Shown: positions 54,450 through 63,661 of the stretch, piece after piece
Position numbering within the stretch: the first letter of the stretch is position 1
How the letters are laid out: the number at the start of each line of letters is the position of its first letter
Source of the DNA: Arthrobacter sp. B1I2
GTDB lineage: Bacteria > Actinomycetota > Actinomycetes > Actinomycetales > Micrococcaceae
Direction: 5' to 3'
Length of the DNA stretch: 64,000 nucleotides
NCBI RefSeq assembly: GCF_030816485.1
Contig: NZ_JAUSYC010000001.1
Location: forward strand, 1,612,001 to 1,676,000
Notes under the pieces: model-generated
The model's database searches: none
What the model was told of the DNA's origin: nothing
The model's input: the letters and a program-made list of their open reading frames with translations, nothing else
Position numbers and translations under genes: made by a program

Positions 54450-55715
54450 TCAGGCACCTTTCCCGAAAGTCTGGACTGCGTGCAGGAGAGCATCGTCCCC
54501 CGTTGAGGCGAGTTTGTCCGCTGCCGTCTGCAGCGGCACCCCTTCCACGGCTGCCTCCCACGCCTGGCGCAGACTCCGCACTCCGGCGCCCGGGCCGTCC
54601 GGGTGGGCGGCGACCCCGCCGCCGGCGAGCATCATCAGGTCCGTGGAACCGACCGCTTCGAACGTGGGGCCGGGGGTGGTGACATTCTGCCCGGAGGACA
54701 AAACAGGCAGCGGTGCAAAGGTCTGTCCGAGGGGTTCGAGCAGGCTGCGGATGTTGGCCGCGACTTCTTTGTCCAGTTCGTAGAACTTGCTGCCGAGTCC
54801 GCTGGCGTGCAGGTGGTCGGCGCCGGCAAGGCGGGCCATCTGCTGCCAGACCCGGTAATCCATGCCCAGGGCCTTGGACCGCATGGAGGCGGCGAGGCCG
54901 GCGCGGTGGCCGTGGATCGGTACCTCGGCAAAGCTGCGCAGCAAGGCAAGAGCCGGGAGCCCCATCACGGGGATGTTCAGCATCACGCACGTGCCGCCGG
55001 CTTCAACAACCAGGTCGTGGCGCTTCTGCAAGCCGGCGAGGTCGCCGGTGATGTTGAAGGCATACATTGTGGAGTGGCCCGTGACCTGCTCGGCGGCGCG
55101 GATTTCCTCGGTAGCGACCGCGACCCGGCGTTCCAGCGGCAGGTACGCCGGATCAGTCATGAGCTCGTCGTCCTTGATCAGGTCAATGGATGCCATCGCC
55201 AGATCCCGGACCACCAGGCGGAACTCCTCTTCGGAAAGCCCGACATTGGGTTTGACGATGGTGCCGACCATCACGCCCTGAACGTCACTGATGAGTTTGC
55301 GTGTCCCCTCGATGCCGAAGGCCGGGCCAGGGTGGGCGGCCACGAAGTCCTCCGGCAGCTCAATGTTCTGGAGCCGGCAGGCATACAGATCGCCCAGCTC
55401 GAAGAGATTGCCTGCAATGGCAGTCTGCAAGGTCGCCAGGTCGGTTCCGACGTTCTCCATCGGGAAATCAACGGTCACCAAGGCAGCGCGGACTTTTTCC
55501 GGGTTGGCCCGTGACGGCAGGGAAGGCCGGCAAAAGCCGAGCTCCTGAACATCGGATATCCGGGCGGCGTGCCGTTCCCGGATGCGGGCCGATTCGCCGG
55601 GGACCGGCAGGAAGGTGCCGCTGGACTGCTCGCCCGCCATGATGGCCGCGGCCTTCGCGGGGTCAATCTCGGACTCTAGGTAGTAGGTGCAACGCACCGA
55701 GCGCGGGTCGCGCAT
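54450..55715 (-). CDS. RuBisCO-like protein (form IV), probable sugar-acid phosphate decarboxylase or transcarboxylase/hydrolase
   Basis: 421 residues with the RuBisCO large-subunit fold. Active-site counterparts are kept: K155 in GTIVKP (K175 of RuBisCO), the carbamate lysine K181 with D183 and E184 in IDLIKDDE (K201, D203, E204), H268/H270/R271 in HGHRAG, H303 in ADHLH, and K310 in GLGSKF (K334, with loop 6 altered). The C-terminal phosphate loops are VLSSGQNVT and LAGGGVAAHPDGPG. Retention of the metal carbamate site fits the RLPs that process 3-oxo-isoapionate-4-phosphate rather than the enolase-type RLPs. First gene of the operon, ATG 55715. Carbon fixation is not implied. Confidence 0.9.
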   Translation of the reverse strand: MRDPRSVRCTYYLESEIDPAKAAAIMAGEQSSGTFLPVPGESARIRERHAARISDVQELGFCRPSLPSRANPEKVRAALVTVDFPMENVGTDLATLQTAIAGNLFELGDLYACRLQNIELPEDFVAAHPGPAFGIEGTRKLISDVQGVMVGTIVKPNVGLSEEEFRLVVRDLAMASIDLIKDDELMTDPAYLPLERRVAVATEEIRAAEQVTGHSTMYAFNITGDLAGLQKRHDLVVEAGGTCVMLNIPVMGLPALALLRSFAEVPIHGHRAGLAASMRSKALGMDYRVWQQMARLAGADHLHASGLGSKFYELDKEVAANIRSLLEPLGQTFAPLPVLSSGQNVTTPGPTFEAVGSTDLMMLAGGGVAAHPDGPGAGVRSLRQAWEAAVEGVPLQTAADKLASTGDDALLHAVQTFGKGA

Positions 55716-55859
55716 GGATTCTCCAATTCGGGGGTTTTGAAACTCACGTATCTGACTGTCACCTGCGGGTACTTTCACTTCGCTCACGCGCCGACGCGGG
55801 CTCAAGCAGGTGACTCGCACTTCGGGCCTGTGCGGTCGTCTGTAATCGCAAGCCCGAAG

Positions 55860-55884
55860 TTGTACGTACCTTTGATACGTACAA
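55860..55884. promoter_or_regulatory. GntR-type operator between RLP operon and gntR
   Basis: TTGTACGTA-cctttga-TACGTACAA: perfect 9-bp arms with a 7-bp spacer, in the 269-bp gap between the divergent operon and regulator. It is well placed to control both directions. Confidence 0.8.
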
Positions 55885-55984
55885 TAATGGGTGGCGTAGG
55901 TCACGTCAAGACTGGACGACGTCGCTGCTCAGCGTTGGGGAGCCGCGGGAGGGCTAAGATTTGCACAGCGGCAGAGGAGTTAGC

Positions 55985-56851
55985 GTGAGTTTGGTACCAG
56001 CAGACACAGGGTCGGAGCCGGCAGGACGCAGCGGCGGTTTGGACCGGGAAGCCGGAGGCCCGATGCATGCACAAATTCGGGACATCCTGCACCGGCAGAT
56101 CGTGGACCTTGCGCTGCCCCCAGGCTCCTCTCTGCCAACCGAAGAGGAACTGCAAAGGCAGTTCGGTGTCTCCCGCAGCGTGGTGCGCCAGGCCCTGTCA
56201 GGCCTTGCCGACCTCGGCCTGATCCGACGCCAGCGCGGCCGCGGAAGCGTAGTAGCCGCAACGCCCGTCCTCCGCCGGCACGTCCAGCGCGCAGGCGGCC
56301 TGGACGAACAGGCTGCCGCGCACGGCCAGCGCCTGCGCACTCACGTCCTCACCGTAGAACCATCCGAGCCGCCCCAGGCAGGCATCGAGGCCCTCAACAC
56401 CACCAATACCTGGAAAATCGAGCGGGTCCGCTACCTCGACGAGCTTCCCGTTGCGTTCATGCGTACCTGGGTCCCGCGCGACTTCTTCCCGCACTTCACC
56501 GTAGAACTGCTCGAAAACGCATCGCTTCTCAGCCTCATGCGCGACCACGGGTATCACCCCGCGGGCGGTCCCCGTCAGGTCCAGGCAGTGTCCTCAGATC
56601 CTGACCTGGCGCGGAAACTGAACATCAACACCCGCGAACCACTACTCCTGCTCCAAGGCGTAACCCGGGATGCCCTCGGCCACGGCCTCGAATGGTTCAA
56701 CGTGTGGCACAGCCCCAACACCGTCTTCGACGTCGATGCACAAGTCACCAGCCAGCCCGGTCGCGTCTCCCAAGAGCACCTCCGCCGCCTACGGAACCTG
56801 ACCCAGCAACTTGAATCAGAACTAGCCGACCTCGAACGAGGAGCACCCTAA
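55985..56851 (+). CDS. GntR-family regulator, HutC/UTRA subfamily
   Basis: 288 residues. After 30 disordered residues the winged helix reads MHAQIRDILHRQIVDLALPPGSSLPTEEELQRQFGVSRSVVRQALSGLADLGLIRRQRGRGSVV. The C-terminal UTRA domain follows (WKIERVRYLDELPVAFMRTWVP, EPLLLLQGVTRDALGHGLEWFNVWH), which binds small acids or sugar phosphates. GTG 55985 follows AGAGGAG; a frame-compatible start lies 24 bp upstream. It presumably represses the divergent RLP operon through the TACGTACAA palindrome, released by a pathway intermediate. Confidence 0.92.
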   Translation: MSLVPADTGSEPAGRSGGLDREAGGPMHAQIRDILHRQIVDLALPPGSSLPTEEELQRQFGVSRSVVRQALSGLADLGLIRRQRGRGSVVAATPVLRRHVQRAGGLDEQAAAHGQRLRTHVLTVEPSEPPQAGIEALNTTNTWKIERVRYLDELPVAFMRTWVPRDFFPHFTVELLENASLLSLMRDHGYHPAGGPRQVQAVSSDPDLARKLNINTREPLLLLQGVTRDALGHGLEWFNVWHSPNTVFDVDAQVTSQPGRVSQEHLRRLRNLTQQLESELADLERGAP

Positions 56852-57135
56852 AGGGCGCCCCGACGGCCAATCGACCCCTGACATCCATCGGGACGTCTCA
56901 AGATGTTGGGAGTCGACGCTGGCGGGACGCTGGCGCACCCTTCCGGGCCGCCAATGCCTTCTCCCGTTTCTGTCGCCCTGGCGAGCCAGCGGGGATGACC
57001 ACAGTCGCCGGCGGTGGATATTTCCGGTCTTCCCGTTGCACCTTGAAGCGGGTTCAGGGCCTTAGCACTACCCCTTGTGGCCCCTGACACGTGGGCGTAA
57101 CGTGCCCATCACAAAGCTCGCCCTTGGAGGCCTCC

Positions 57136-57915
57136 ATGTCCTCGCCGCTACGCCGCGCTATAGCCTTGGCATCAATCTTGTCCTTCGGACTACTCGGGCC
57201 CGTCGGCCTCTCGGCGTGCACCGCCACCGAGGCACCGCCCCCCGCACCGACTACCGAGGCGCCGCCCCCCGCATCGACTACCGAGGCGCCGCCCCCCGCA
57301 TCGACTACGGAGGCTCGCACGATCCCACCGCTGCCGGACAGCGGCGACATCGACGCTGGTACATACCTCGTCACCAGCTTCGCAGAGAATTTCGAGATCA
57401 CCGTCCCAGACGGCTGGTCGGGCGACGGCGATGGCTTGGGAAAGGACGACCCGGATCACCCGGATGATATGGCGGTCTTCGTGGGTTGGTGGCACTCCGA
57501 CCATGTGCCGACGGACGCATGCGCGTGGCAGGGCGCGCTCGTCGAAGTCAATCCGTCGGCTAAGGCCTTCGTCGACGCGATGATGGCGCAGACGTCAACG
57601 TCCAGCACCCCTCCCGTCGAGGTCGTGGTGGGTGATTACTCCGGTGTCGAGTTCGACCTCTCCGTCGAGGGCGACTTGGACATCAAAGCCTGCGACAACG
57701 GTCAGTTTTGCGTTCACTCAGAATATTCGAACCTTTGCACCCGCTGGTACTCGAGCGCCGCTGAGCGCGAAACCTACCGGGTGGTCAACCTGAACGGCCA
57801 GCGCGCTATGTTCTGGATGGTCCAATTCCACGAATCGATCAATCCGGAGCTGACCAGAGAAGCACGCGCCGTCTTCGACTCGATCGTGTTCAAGGTCCGA
57901 CAGGTGACCAGCTGA
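57136..57915 (+). CDS. Lipoprotein of unknown function with Thr/Glu/Ala/Pro repeats
   Basis: 259 residues. The signal peptide ends in a lipobox (LSAC, Cys at about residue 28), so it is anchored outside the membrane. Three copies of a 9-residue unit (TEAPPPAST, DNA period 27 bp at 57226-57306) form a stalk. The globular part (FAENFEITVPDGWSGDGDGLG to the end, with four Cys) resembles no family I can name. Ribosome site GGAGG precedes ATG 57136. Codon use is slightly less GC-biased than neighbours. Confidence 0.75.
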   Translation: MSSPLRRAIALASILSFGLLGPVGLSACTATEAPPPAPTTEAPPPASTTEAPPPASTTEARTIPPLPDSGDIDAGTYLVTSFAENFEITVPDGWSGDGDGLGKDDPDHPDDMAVFVGWWHSDHVPTDACAWQGALVEVNPSAKAFVDAMMAQTSTSSTPPVEVVVGDYSGVEFDLSVEGDLDIKACDNGQFCVHSEYSNLCTRWYSSAAERETYRVVNLNGQRAMFWMVQFHESINPELTREARAVFDSIVFKVRQVTS

Positions 57916-58037
57916 TGCGGTAGGCGATCCCGCCTCACGCAAATGGCACACGAGATCAAACGCGAACGCGTCACCGATTCCGTCGCCAAACGCCGAGAAG
58001 CATGCGGTGAGGCGGCTTCGACGCAGCGGTTCACAGG

Positions 58038-59627
58038 TCAGGGGAGTCCGGCCATCCGGGCCGCCAGGTGCAGTGCCGCCAGCCGCCCCGTGCCGCGCGG
58101 ATCACCGCCGCACAGCTCGAAGATCCGCTGCAGCCTGTGGTGCATAGACTGCCGCTCCAGGTGCAGTTCACGCGCCGATTGTGCTGTGTTGCAGCCGGAG
58201 TCCAGCCACACCTGCAGGGTCTCCAGCAGCTGGGACTGCCGCTGCGCGTCGTGCTCGAGCACCGCCCGCAGCTGCCGTTTGACGAACGCCTCCCGGGCCG
58301 AGGCATCGAGGCAGATCAGGGAAAGGCTTTCCACGGCAACGTCCTCCGCATCGACCACCACCAGCCCGCGGGCCGGATACTGCCGGCGCGCCGATGCGTT
58401 CCGTCGCCTGATCTGGCGCACCTCCAGGGCGCGGCGTGCTTCAGCCAGGGACCAGGCAGCCTCCGCCACCCCGCCGGCCAGCGGACCCACGGCGATCACC
58501 GCATCGTGGTCCCCTTCCAGCCCCTGGAGGGATTCCAGGAGCTGCCGACGTTCGCCAACGGTATCGGTGCTGGGCAGGCCGATCATCACCACCAGCTCGG
58601 CGTCGTCCAGGTACGCGGCACACGGAATGCGGTGGGAGCTCAGGAAGGTTTCGACGGCGCCACGCAGCTCCTGCGGTGACGCGGCGTGGATTGCCGCCAC
58701 CACGGCGGGGGAGTCCGTGTGGAAGCCGGCGCCCGGGGCCAGCTGTTCAAGACGCCACTCCGGGGCGGAGTTGAGCACCGCCCGCATCAGTTCCGCACCT
58801 GCCAGCGCGTGCAGCCCGGGAGGCGTATGCTGCAGCAGCGCCAGGCCCAGGATGTCCACGGCGCGTTCGCCGGCCACCTGCGCCAGGGCTATATCCGCCG
58901 CATCCGGCACCCGTATCTCGAGCCGGCCCATGAGAACCCCGCGCACGGGGATGTCCACGCTGAGCACTGTTTCGCCAGCCACGCGGTAAAAGCCGCCGTG
59001 CCCGACCGGCCCGGAGCCGGCGCCGTCCGGTGTTCCTTCTTCCTGATCCCCGCTCCAGCCCTCGGACGCCGCGCTGCCCAGTGTGACCCCCCACGGCGAG
59101 GTGACCTTTACGGCGGAGCCGGTGATGCCGGCCAGCACCCCCAGGATCTTGTCGAGCGAGGCCCCGTGGGCCAGCTCCGCCGCCATGGCGCGGGTAGCGG
59201 CGTCAGCCTGCTGGAGGTGCCCCACGGACTCGCTCACCAGCATGGAGTTGATGGCCTGCATGACGCCCACAAACGGCACCACCTTGCGAAGCTCCACCAC
59301 AGGCAGGCCGTATTCCTCGGCCTTTTGAAGCATCTCGGCCGGGATCTCGGGCAGGGCGCCGCCGGTCTCGATGGCGAGCGCAGCAATCCCGCGCTGGGCC
59401 AGTTCGCGCACATAGTCTTCGCGTTTGGCCGGCGCGGCCGTGGCCAGGGTAATTCCGCCGCAGAGCAGCAGTTCACCGCCGCGGAGCAGGGGGGCGATGT
59501 CCAGCACTTCGCTTGAATGCACCCAGCGGACCGGCTGCGCATCGACCCCCGCTCCAAGGGGATGGACGACCGGATCGGCGGCGGCGAGGGCGGGGTGGGC
59601 GAGTATTTCGCCAAGAAACACTGACAC
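58038..59627 (-). CDS. PucR-family transcriptional regulator
   Basis: 529 residues. The N-terminal purine catabolism (PucR) domain is LLRGGELLLCGGITLATAAPAKREDYVRELAQRGIAALAIETGG. A GGDEF-like central region follows, and the C-terminal PucR helix-turn-helix is LLETLQVWLDSGCNTAQSARELHLERQSMHHRLQRIFELCGGDPRGTGRLAALHLAARM. Regulators of this type activate purine, allantoin or other nitrogen-compound genes. The GTG at 59627 begins MSVFLGEILAHPALAA as in homologues; the frame stays open much further upstream but overlaps the divergent permease. It is divergent to the NCS1 permease cluster that it probably controls. Confidence 0.92.
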   Translation of the reverse strand: MSVFLGEILAHPALAAADPVVHPLGAGVDAQPVRWVHSSEVLDIAPLLRGGELLLCGGITLATAAPAKREDYVRELAQRGIAALAIETGGALPEIPAEMLQKAEEYGLPVVELRKVVPFVGVMQAINSMLVSESVGHLQQADAATRAMAAELAHGASLDKILGVLAGITGSAVKVTSPWGVTLGSAASEGWSGDQEEGTPDGAGSGPVGHGGFYRVAGETVLSVDIPVRGVLMGRLEIRVPDAADIALAQVAGERAVDILGLALLQHTPPGLHALAGAELMRAVLNSAPEWRLEQLAPGAGFHTDSPAVVAAIHAASPQELRGAVETFLSSHRIPCAAYLDDAELVVMIGLPSTDTVGERRQLLESLQGLEGDHDAVIAVGPLAGGVAEAAWSLAEARRALEVRQIRRRNASARRQYPARGLVVVDAEDVAVESLSLICLDASAREAFVKRQLRAVLEHDAQRQSQLLETLQVWLDSGCNTAQSARELHLERQSMHHRLQRIFELCGGDPRGTGRLAALHLAARMAGLP

Positions 59628-59650
59628 GACGTTCCGTAACGTAGTAGGAG

Positions 59651-59667
59651 GATCTGTTCGACAGATC
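59651..59667. promoter_or_regulatory. Palindromic site between pucR-like gene and permease
   Basis: GATCTGT-tcg-ACAGATC, perfect 7-bp arms, centred in the 106-bp gap between the divergent genes. A candidate binding site for the PucR-type regulator. Confidence 0.6.
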
Positions 59668-59733
59668 GTATCTTGTTCCTTGTGATGGGGGCCACATAGC
59701 CTTTGAGTACTTATCCACCTCACGGAGGCCCCC

Positions 59734-61251
59734 ATGCAAGAAAAGCTTTCTTCGGCATCGCACGGGCAACCTGCCCAGGCCGCGACGGACCACAACGCCG
59801 TGGACCATGAAGCCTGGCTGCAGCCCATTCCTGAATCAGCACGAACACGCAAGGTATCCGGCCAGTTCTGGATCTGGGCGGGCGCCAACCTGGCACCCAT
59901 CAACTGGGTGCTGGGGGCACTCGGGATCCAGCTGGGACTCGGGCTGGCGGACACCGTCACCGTCCTGGTGCTGGGCAACCTGATCGGCATGCTGCTTTTC
60001 GGCTGCTTCGTCCTCCTGGGCCAGAAGACCGGCGCCACCGGCATGGTCCTGGCCCGGGCGGCGTTCGGCCGCCGCGGCAACTACCTGCCGGCCGCCATCC
60101 AGGCCCTGCTGGTCATCGGCTGGTGCGCAGTGAACACCTGGATCATCCTGGACCTGGTCATGGCGCTCTTTGGAACCCTTGGCTGGGTTGACCCGGACGC
60201 ACCCAACTACGGCTGGAAGATCGGCGTCGCCACCTTCATCATGGCCCTCCAGGTGGCCATCGCCTGGTTCGGCTACAAGGCCATCGCGGCCTTCGAAAAA
60301 TGGACCGTACCGCCCACCATCCTCATCCTTGCCGTCATGTCCGCGGTCGCCTGGTTCGGCATGGACATCGACTGGGGCTACGCCGGACCGGCCGGCGCCA
60401 TCCTGGAAGGCTCCGAGCGGATCGCCGCCATGAGCGCCGTCATGACCGCCATCGGCATCGGCTGGGGCATCACCTGGTTCACCTACGCCGCCGACTACTC
60501 CCGGTTCGTCAGCACGAGCGTCCCCAAGAAGAAGGTCTACCTGGCCTCCGTGCTGGGCCAGTTTATTCCGGTGGTCTGGCTCGGTGTCCTGGGCGCCAGC
60601 CTTGCCACCAACAGCGGTGAGATCGATCCCGGCAAGCTGATCGTCCTGAACTTCGGCGCCATGGCGCTGCCGGTGCTGCTGATGGTGCTCCACGGCCCCA
60701 TCGCCACCAACATCCTGAACATCTACACCTTCTCCGTGGCCACCCAGGCCCTGGACATCTCCATCAGCCGCCGCAAGCTCAACCTGTTCGTCGGCGTCTT
60801 CTCGCTCGCCGCCGTCGTGTTCTTCATCTTCCAGGAGGACTTCGCCGCGGTGCTGGACGCCTGGCTGATTGGCCTGGTCGCGTGGGTGGCTGCCTGGGGC
60901 GGCATCATGCTGGTGCACTACTTCTGGCTGGACAAGCGCTGGCCGGGTGAGCCCGACCGCCTGTTCGACGCCGTGGGGACCAAGCGGCTGCCCGGCATCA
61001 ACTGGGCCGGCGTCGTCGCCCTCGTGGCCGGCATCTTCGCCACGTGGCTGTTCATGTACGGACTGATCCCCATCATGCAGGGCCCCATCGCCGTGGCCCT
61101 GGGCGGCTGGGACCTGTCCTGGCTGGCCGGCGGGCTGACCAGTGCCGGGGTGTACGCCATCCTCGGACCGCGGCAGCACATCCGCTACCTCGCCCTGGAG
61201 CCCCGCACGGCCAAAACCGTGGATAGCAGCCCTGCGCTGCCCGCCCTCTAA
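59734..61251 (+). CDS. NCS1-family permease (purine/cytosine/hydantoin type)
   Basis: A 505-residue sodium- or proton-coupled transporter with 12 helices. NCS1 hallmarks are WIWAGANLAPINWVLGALGIQLGLGL in helix 1, GATGMVLARAAFGRRGNYLPA, and WFTYAADYSRF. Substrates in the family include purines, cytosine, allantoin, hydantoins and thiamine precursors. First gene of the cluster with the deacetylase-fold hydrolase and M20 amidohydrolase. Confidence 0.93.
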   Translation: MQEKLSSASHGQPAQAATDHNAVDHEAWLQPIPESARTRKVSGQFWIWAGANLAPINWVLGALGIQLGLGLADTVTVLVLGNLIGMLLFGCFVLLGQKTGATGMVLARAAFGRRGNYLPAAIQALLVIGWCAVNTWIILDLVMALFGTLGWVDPDAPNYGWKIGVATFIMALQVAIAWFGYKAIAAFEKWTVPPTILILAVMSAVAWFGMDIDWGYAGPAGAILEGSERIAAMSAVMTAIGIGWGITWFTYAADYSRFVSTSVPKKKVYLASVLGQFIPVVWLGVLGASLATNSGEIDPGKLIVLNFGAMALPVLLMVLHGPIATNILNIYTFSVATQALDISISRRKLNLFVGVFSLAAVVFFIFQEDFAAVLDAWLIGLVAWVAAWGGIMLVHYFWLDKRWPGEPDRLFDAVGTKRLPGINWAGVVALVAGIFATWLFMYGLIPIMQGPIAVALGGWDLSWLAGGLTSAGVYAILGPRQHIRYLALEPRTAKTVDSSPALPAL

Positions 61252-61304
61252 CCTCCTCTTCTCCTAGACCTGGCGGGCGCCCTGCGCCCGCCGAAAGGAT
61301 TCCC

Positions 61305-62252
61305 GTGAACCAGCCCGCCATCCCGGACCCGCTGCACCCCATCACCTGGCCCGACGGCGCCAAGGCCGCCGCGTCCTTCACCTTCGATGTGGACGCCGAG
61401 TCCTGCACCATCGCCCACGATCCCACCAGCACCCGGCGCATGTCGTTGATGAGCCACCAGTCCTACGGCCCCAAAGTCGCCGTACCGCGTCTTCTGGCGA
61501 TCCTGGCGCGCCAGGACATCCAGGCCACCTTCTTCATCCCCGGCTTCACGGCAGAGTCCTACCCGGACGTGGTGCGGCGGATCGTGGACGGCGGGCACGA
61601 GGTGGCGCACCACGGCTACCTGCACGAACCGATGCAGGGCATCGACGCCGCCACCGAAGCCAGCTACATCGACCGCGGCCTTGAGGCCCTGGCCAAGGTG
61701 GCCGGAGTCCGGCCGGTGGGGTACCGCGCGCCATGGTGGGAGCTGAACTGGCACTCGCCGGGCCTGCTGGCGGACCGCGGCTTCCTCTACGATTCAAGCC
61801 TGCTCGACGGCGACGCCCCCTACCGCTTCGCCGTCGCCACTGATGATCCCCGGGACATCGTGGAGATTCCCGTGGACTGGACCCTCGACGACTGGGAGCA
61901 GTACGCCTTCTACCCCGGCGTGACCGGCAGCGGCGTGATCGAAAGCCCCGCGAAGGTGCTTGAGATGTGGACCCTTGAAGCCGAGGCCCACCACTCCCAG
62001 GGCAGCTGCTTCGTGCTGACCAACCACCCGTTCATCTCCGGGCGGCCATCCAAGGCCGTGGCGCTGGAGCAGCTGATCGAGCGGGTGAAGGCCATGGACG
62101 GCATGTGGGTGACCACCATGGAGCAGATTGCCCTGCACACCAAGGCCACGGTCACCGGGGTGCACACCCACGCGCGGATTGAGGTGCCGGTATTCCCGGG
62201 CGCGGGTGCACGGTTTGAGCCGGCCGTGGTGCGGCAGGGGGTGCTGGCCTAG
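61305..62252 (+). CDS. Polysaccharide-deacetylase-fold hydrolase (HpPgdA/PuuE-like)
   Basis: A 315-residue cytoplasmic NodB-fold enzyme without a signal peptide. FTFDVDAES carries the metal-binding Asp pair, GHEVAHHGYLHE the metal His pair, and VGYRAPWWEL and TNHPFISGRP the later motifs. Members without export signals hydrolyse small amides; PuuE, for example, is an allantoinase. The context (PucR regulator, NCS1 permease, M20 enzyme) favours a small nitrogenous substrate over a polysaccharide. GTG start at 61305, after GAAAGGATTCCC. Confidence 0.85.
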   Translation: MNQPAIPDPLHPITWPDGAKAAASFTFDVDAESCTIAHDPTSTRRMSLMSHQSYGPKVAVPRLLAILARQDIQATFFIPGFTAESYPDVVRRIVDGGHEVAHHGYLHEPMQGIDAATEASYIDRGLEALAKVAGVRPVGYRAPWWELNWHSPGLLADRGFLYDSSLLDGDAPYRFAVATDDPRDIVEIPVDWTLDDWEQYAFYPGVTGSGVIESPAKVLEMWTLEAEAHHSQGSCFVLTNHPFISGRPSKAVALEQLIERVKAMDGMWVTTMEQIALHTKATVTGVHTHARIEVPVFPGAGARFEPAVVRQGVLA

Positions 62253-62389
62253 CATCCACAGGCAATGAACGCGGCCGGCGGCGGGAGCTCCCGCTGCCGG
62301 CCGCTTCTGGTTGCGCCCATGGACACGGTCTGTTGGCGGTGCCTATGGTGGCGAAAGGGGCCGGCGCCGCCGGCCGGGAGGAGCCATGG

Positions 62390-63649
62390 ATGGAGTTTTC
62401 GCGTCACGTCACGGACGGCTCCGCGGACGGCATCGAGCAGGAGCTGTCCTGGCAGATCCCGCTCTATGAGCAGCTCCACCGGCACCCGGAATTGGGCCTT
62501 GCCGAACACGAAACGTCTGCCGCCATCGCGGCGAAGCTGGCCGGCTGGGGCTTTGACGTACGGCACTTCGGCGGCACCGGCGTCGTCGGTGTCCTTGCCA
62601 ACGGCGCAGGTCCCGGTGTCCTGGCCCGGGCGGACATGGATGCCCTCCCCGTCACCGAGGCCACGGGGGCAGACTACGCGTCCGCCGTTCCGGGAGTGAT
62701 GCACGCGTGCGCGCACGACATGCACACGGTGGCTTTGCTCGGGGCGGCGAAGTACCTGGCTGAACACCGGGAGGGATGGGACGGCACCTACATTGCGCTG
62801 TTCCAGCCGGCGGAGGAGACGGCGGCGGGTTCGCAGGCAATGCTCGACGACGGCCTGGCCGCCGGCGTTCCGCAGCCGGACGTCGCGCTGGCCCAGCACG
62901 TTATGCCCACCGAGGCGGGAACGGTCGGCACCACCCCCGGGCCTATTCTTTCGGCGGGTGATTCGGTCCGGATCACCGTCCACGGCCGCGGAGCCCACGG
63001 GTCCATGCCGCACAAGTCGGTTGATCCGGTGGTGCTGGCCGCCTCGATTGTCCTGCGCCTGCAGACGGTGGTGTCCCGCGAAACGGCACCTGGCGAGTTT
63101 GCGGTGCTGACCGTTGGCTCCGTGCAGGCAGGGGCAACGGCCAACATCATTCCGGACCGCGCTGAACTGCTGCTCAACCTCCGCAATTACGACCTGGGGT
63201 TGCGGGCCAGGATGATCGACGGGATTGAGCGGATCGTGCGGGGCGAGTGCGCAGCCGCAGGGTCTCCCCAGGAACCCGATTTTGAGTACTACGACCAATA
63301 TCCCCTCACCAGCAACGACCCCGAGGCCAACGCCTGGGTCACCGCAGCCTTCACCAGGACCTTTGGTGCCGATGCCGTCTACCGCACCAGCCCGCAGACG
63401 GCGTCCGAGGACTTCAGCCGCATCCCCGACGCCTTCCGCATTCCCTACGTGTACTGGGTTGTCGGGTCCGTGCCCCCGGACGTCTACCGGCGGGCCGTGG
63501 ATAACGGCACGGCGGACACCGACATCCCGGCCAACCACTCACCGTTCTTCCTGCCGGCCGTGGATCCCACCCTGCGCACGGCCACCCAGGCACAGGTGGC
63601 CGCTGCCTTGGCTTTCTTTGGGCCGGAAGCAGGCGAGGTGCAGGCCTGA
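62390..63649 (+). CDS. M20D-family amidohydrolase
   Basis: A 419-residue metallo-amidohydrolase of the hippurate / N-acyl-amino-acid hydrolase group. HRHPELGLAEHET, the metal Asp in ARADMDALPV, HACAHDMHTVALLGAAKYL with the Cys and His ligands, FQPAEE with the catalytic Glu pair, and HGRGAHGSMPH of the dimerisation domain are all present. ATG 62390 follows GGGAGGAG. It probably removes an acyl or carbamoyl group from the compound imported by the NCS1 permease; allantoate-type or N-acyl amino acid substrates are possible. Confidence 0.9.
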   Translation: MEFSRHVTDGSADGIEQELSWQIPLYEQLHRHPELGLAEHETSAAIAAKLAGWGFDVRHFGGTGVVGVLANGAGPGVLARADMDALPVTEATGADYASAVPGVMHACAHDMHTVALLGAAKYLAEHREGWDGTYIALFQPAEETAAGSQAMLDDGLAAGVPQPDVALAQHVMPTEAGTVGTTPGPILSAGDSVRITVHGRGAHGSMPHKSVDPVVLAASIVLRLQTVVSRETAPGEFAVLTVGSVQAGATANIIPDRAELLLNLRNYDLGLRARMIDGIERIVRGECAAAGSPQEPDFEYYDQYPLTSNDPEANAWVTAAFTRTFGADAVYRTSPQTASEDFSRIPDAFRIPYVYWVVGSVPPDVYRRAVDNGTADTDIPANHSPFFLPAVDPTLRTATQAQVAAALAFFGPEAGEVQA

Positions 63650-63661
63650 CGGCAGTGCCGT

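Noticed and set aside
54450..55715. Carbon-fixing RuBisCO
   Set aside because: Loop 6 and several substrate contacts differ and no phosphoribulokinase or small subunit is present; the operon is catabolic.
57226..57306. 27-bp tandem repeat as a regulatory array
   Set aside because: It is in frame and encodes the TEAPPPAST stalk of the lipoprotein.
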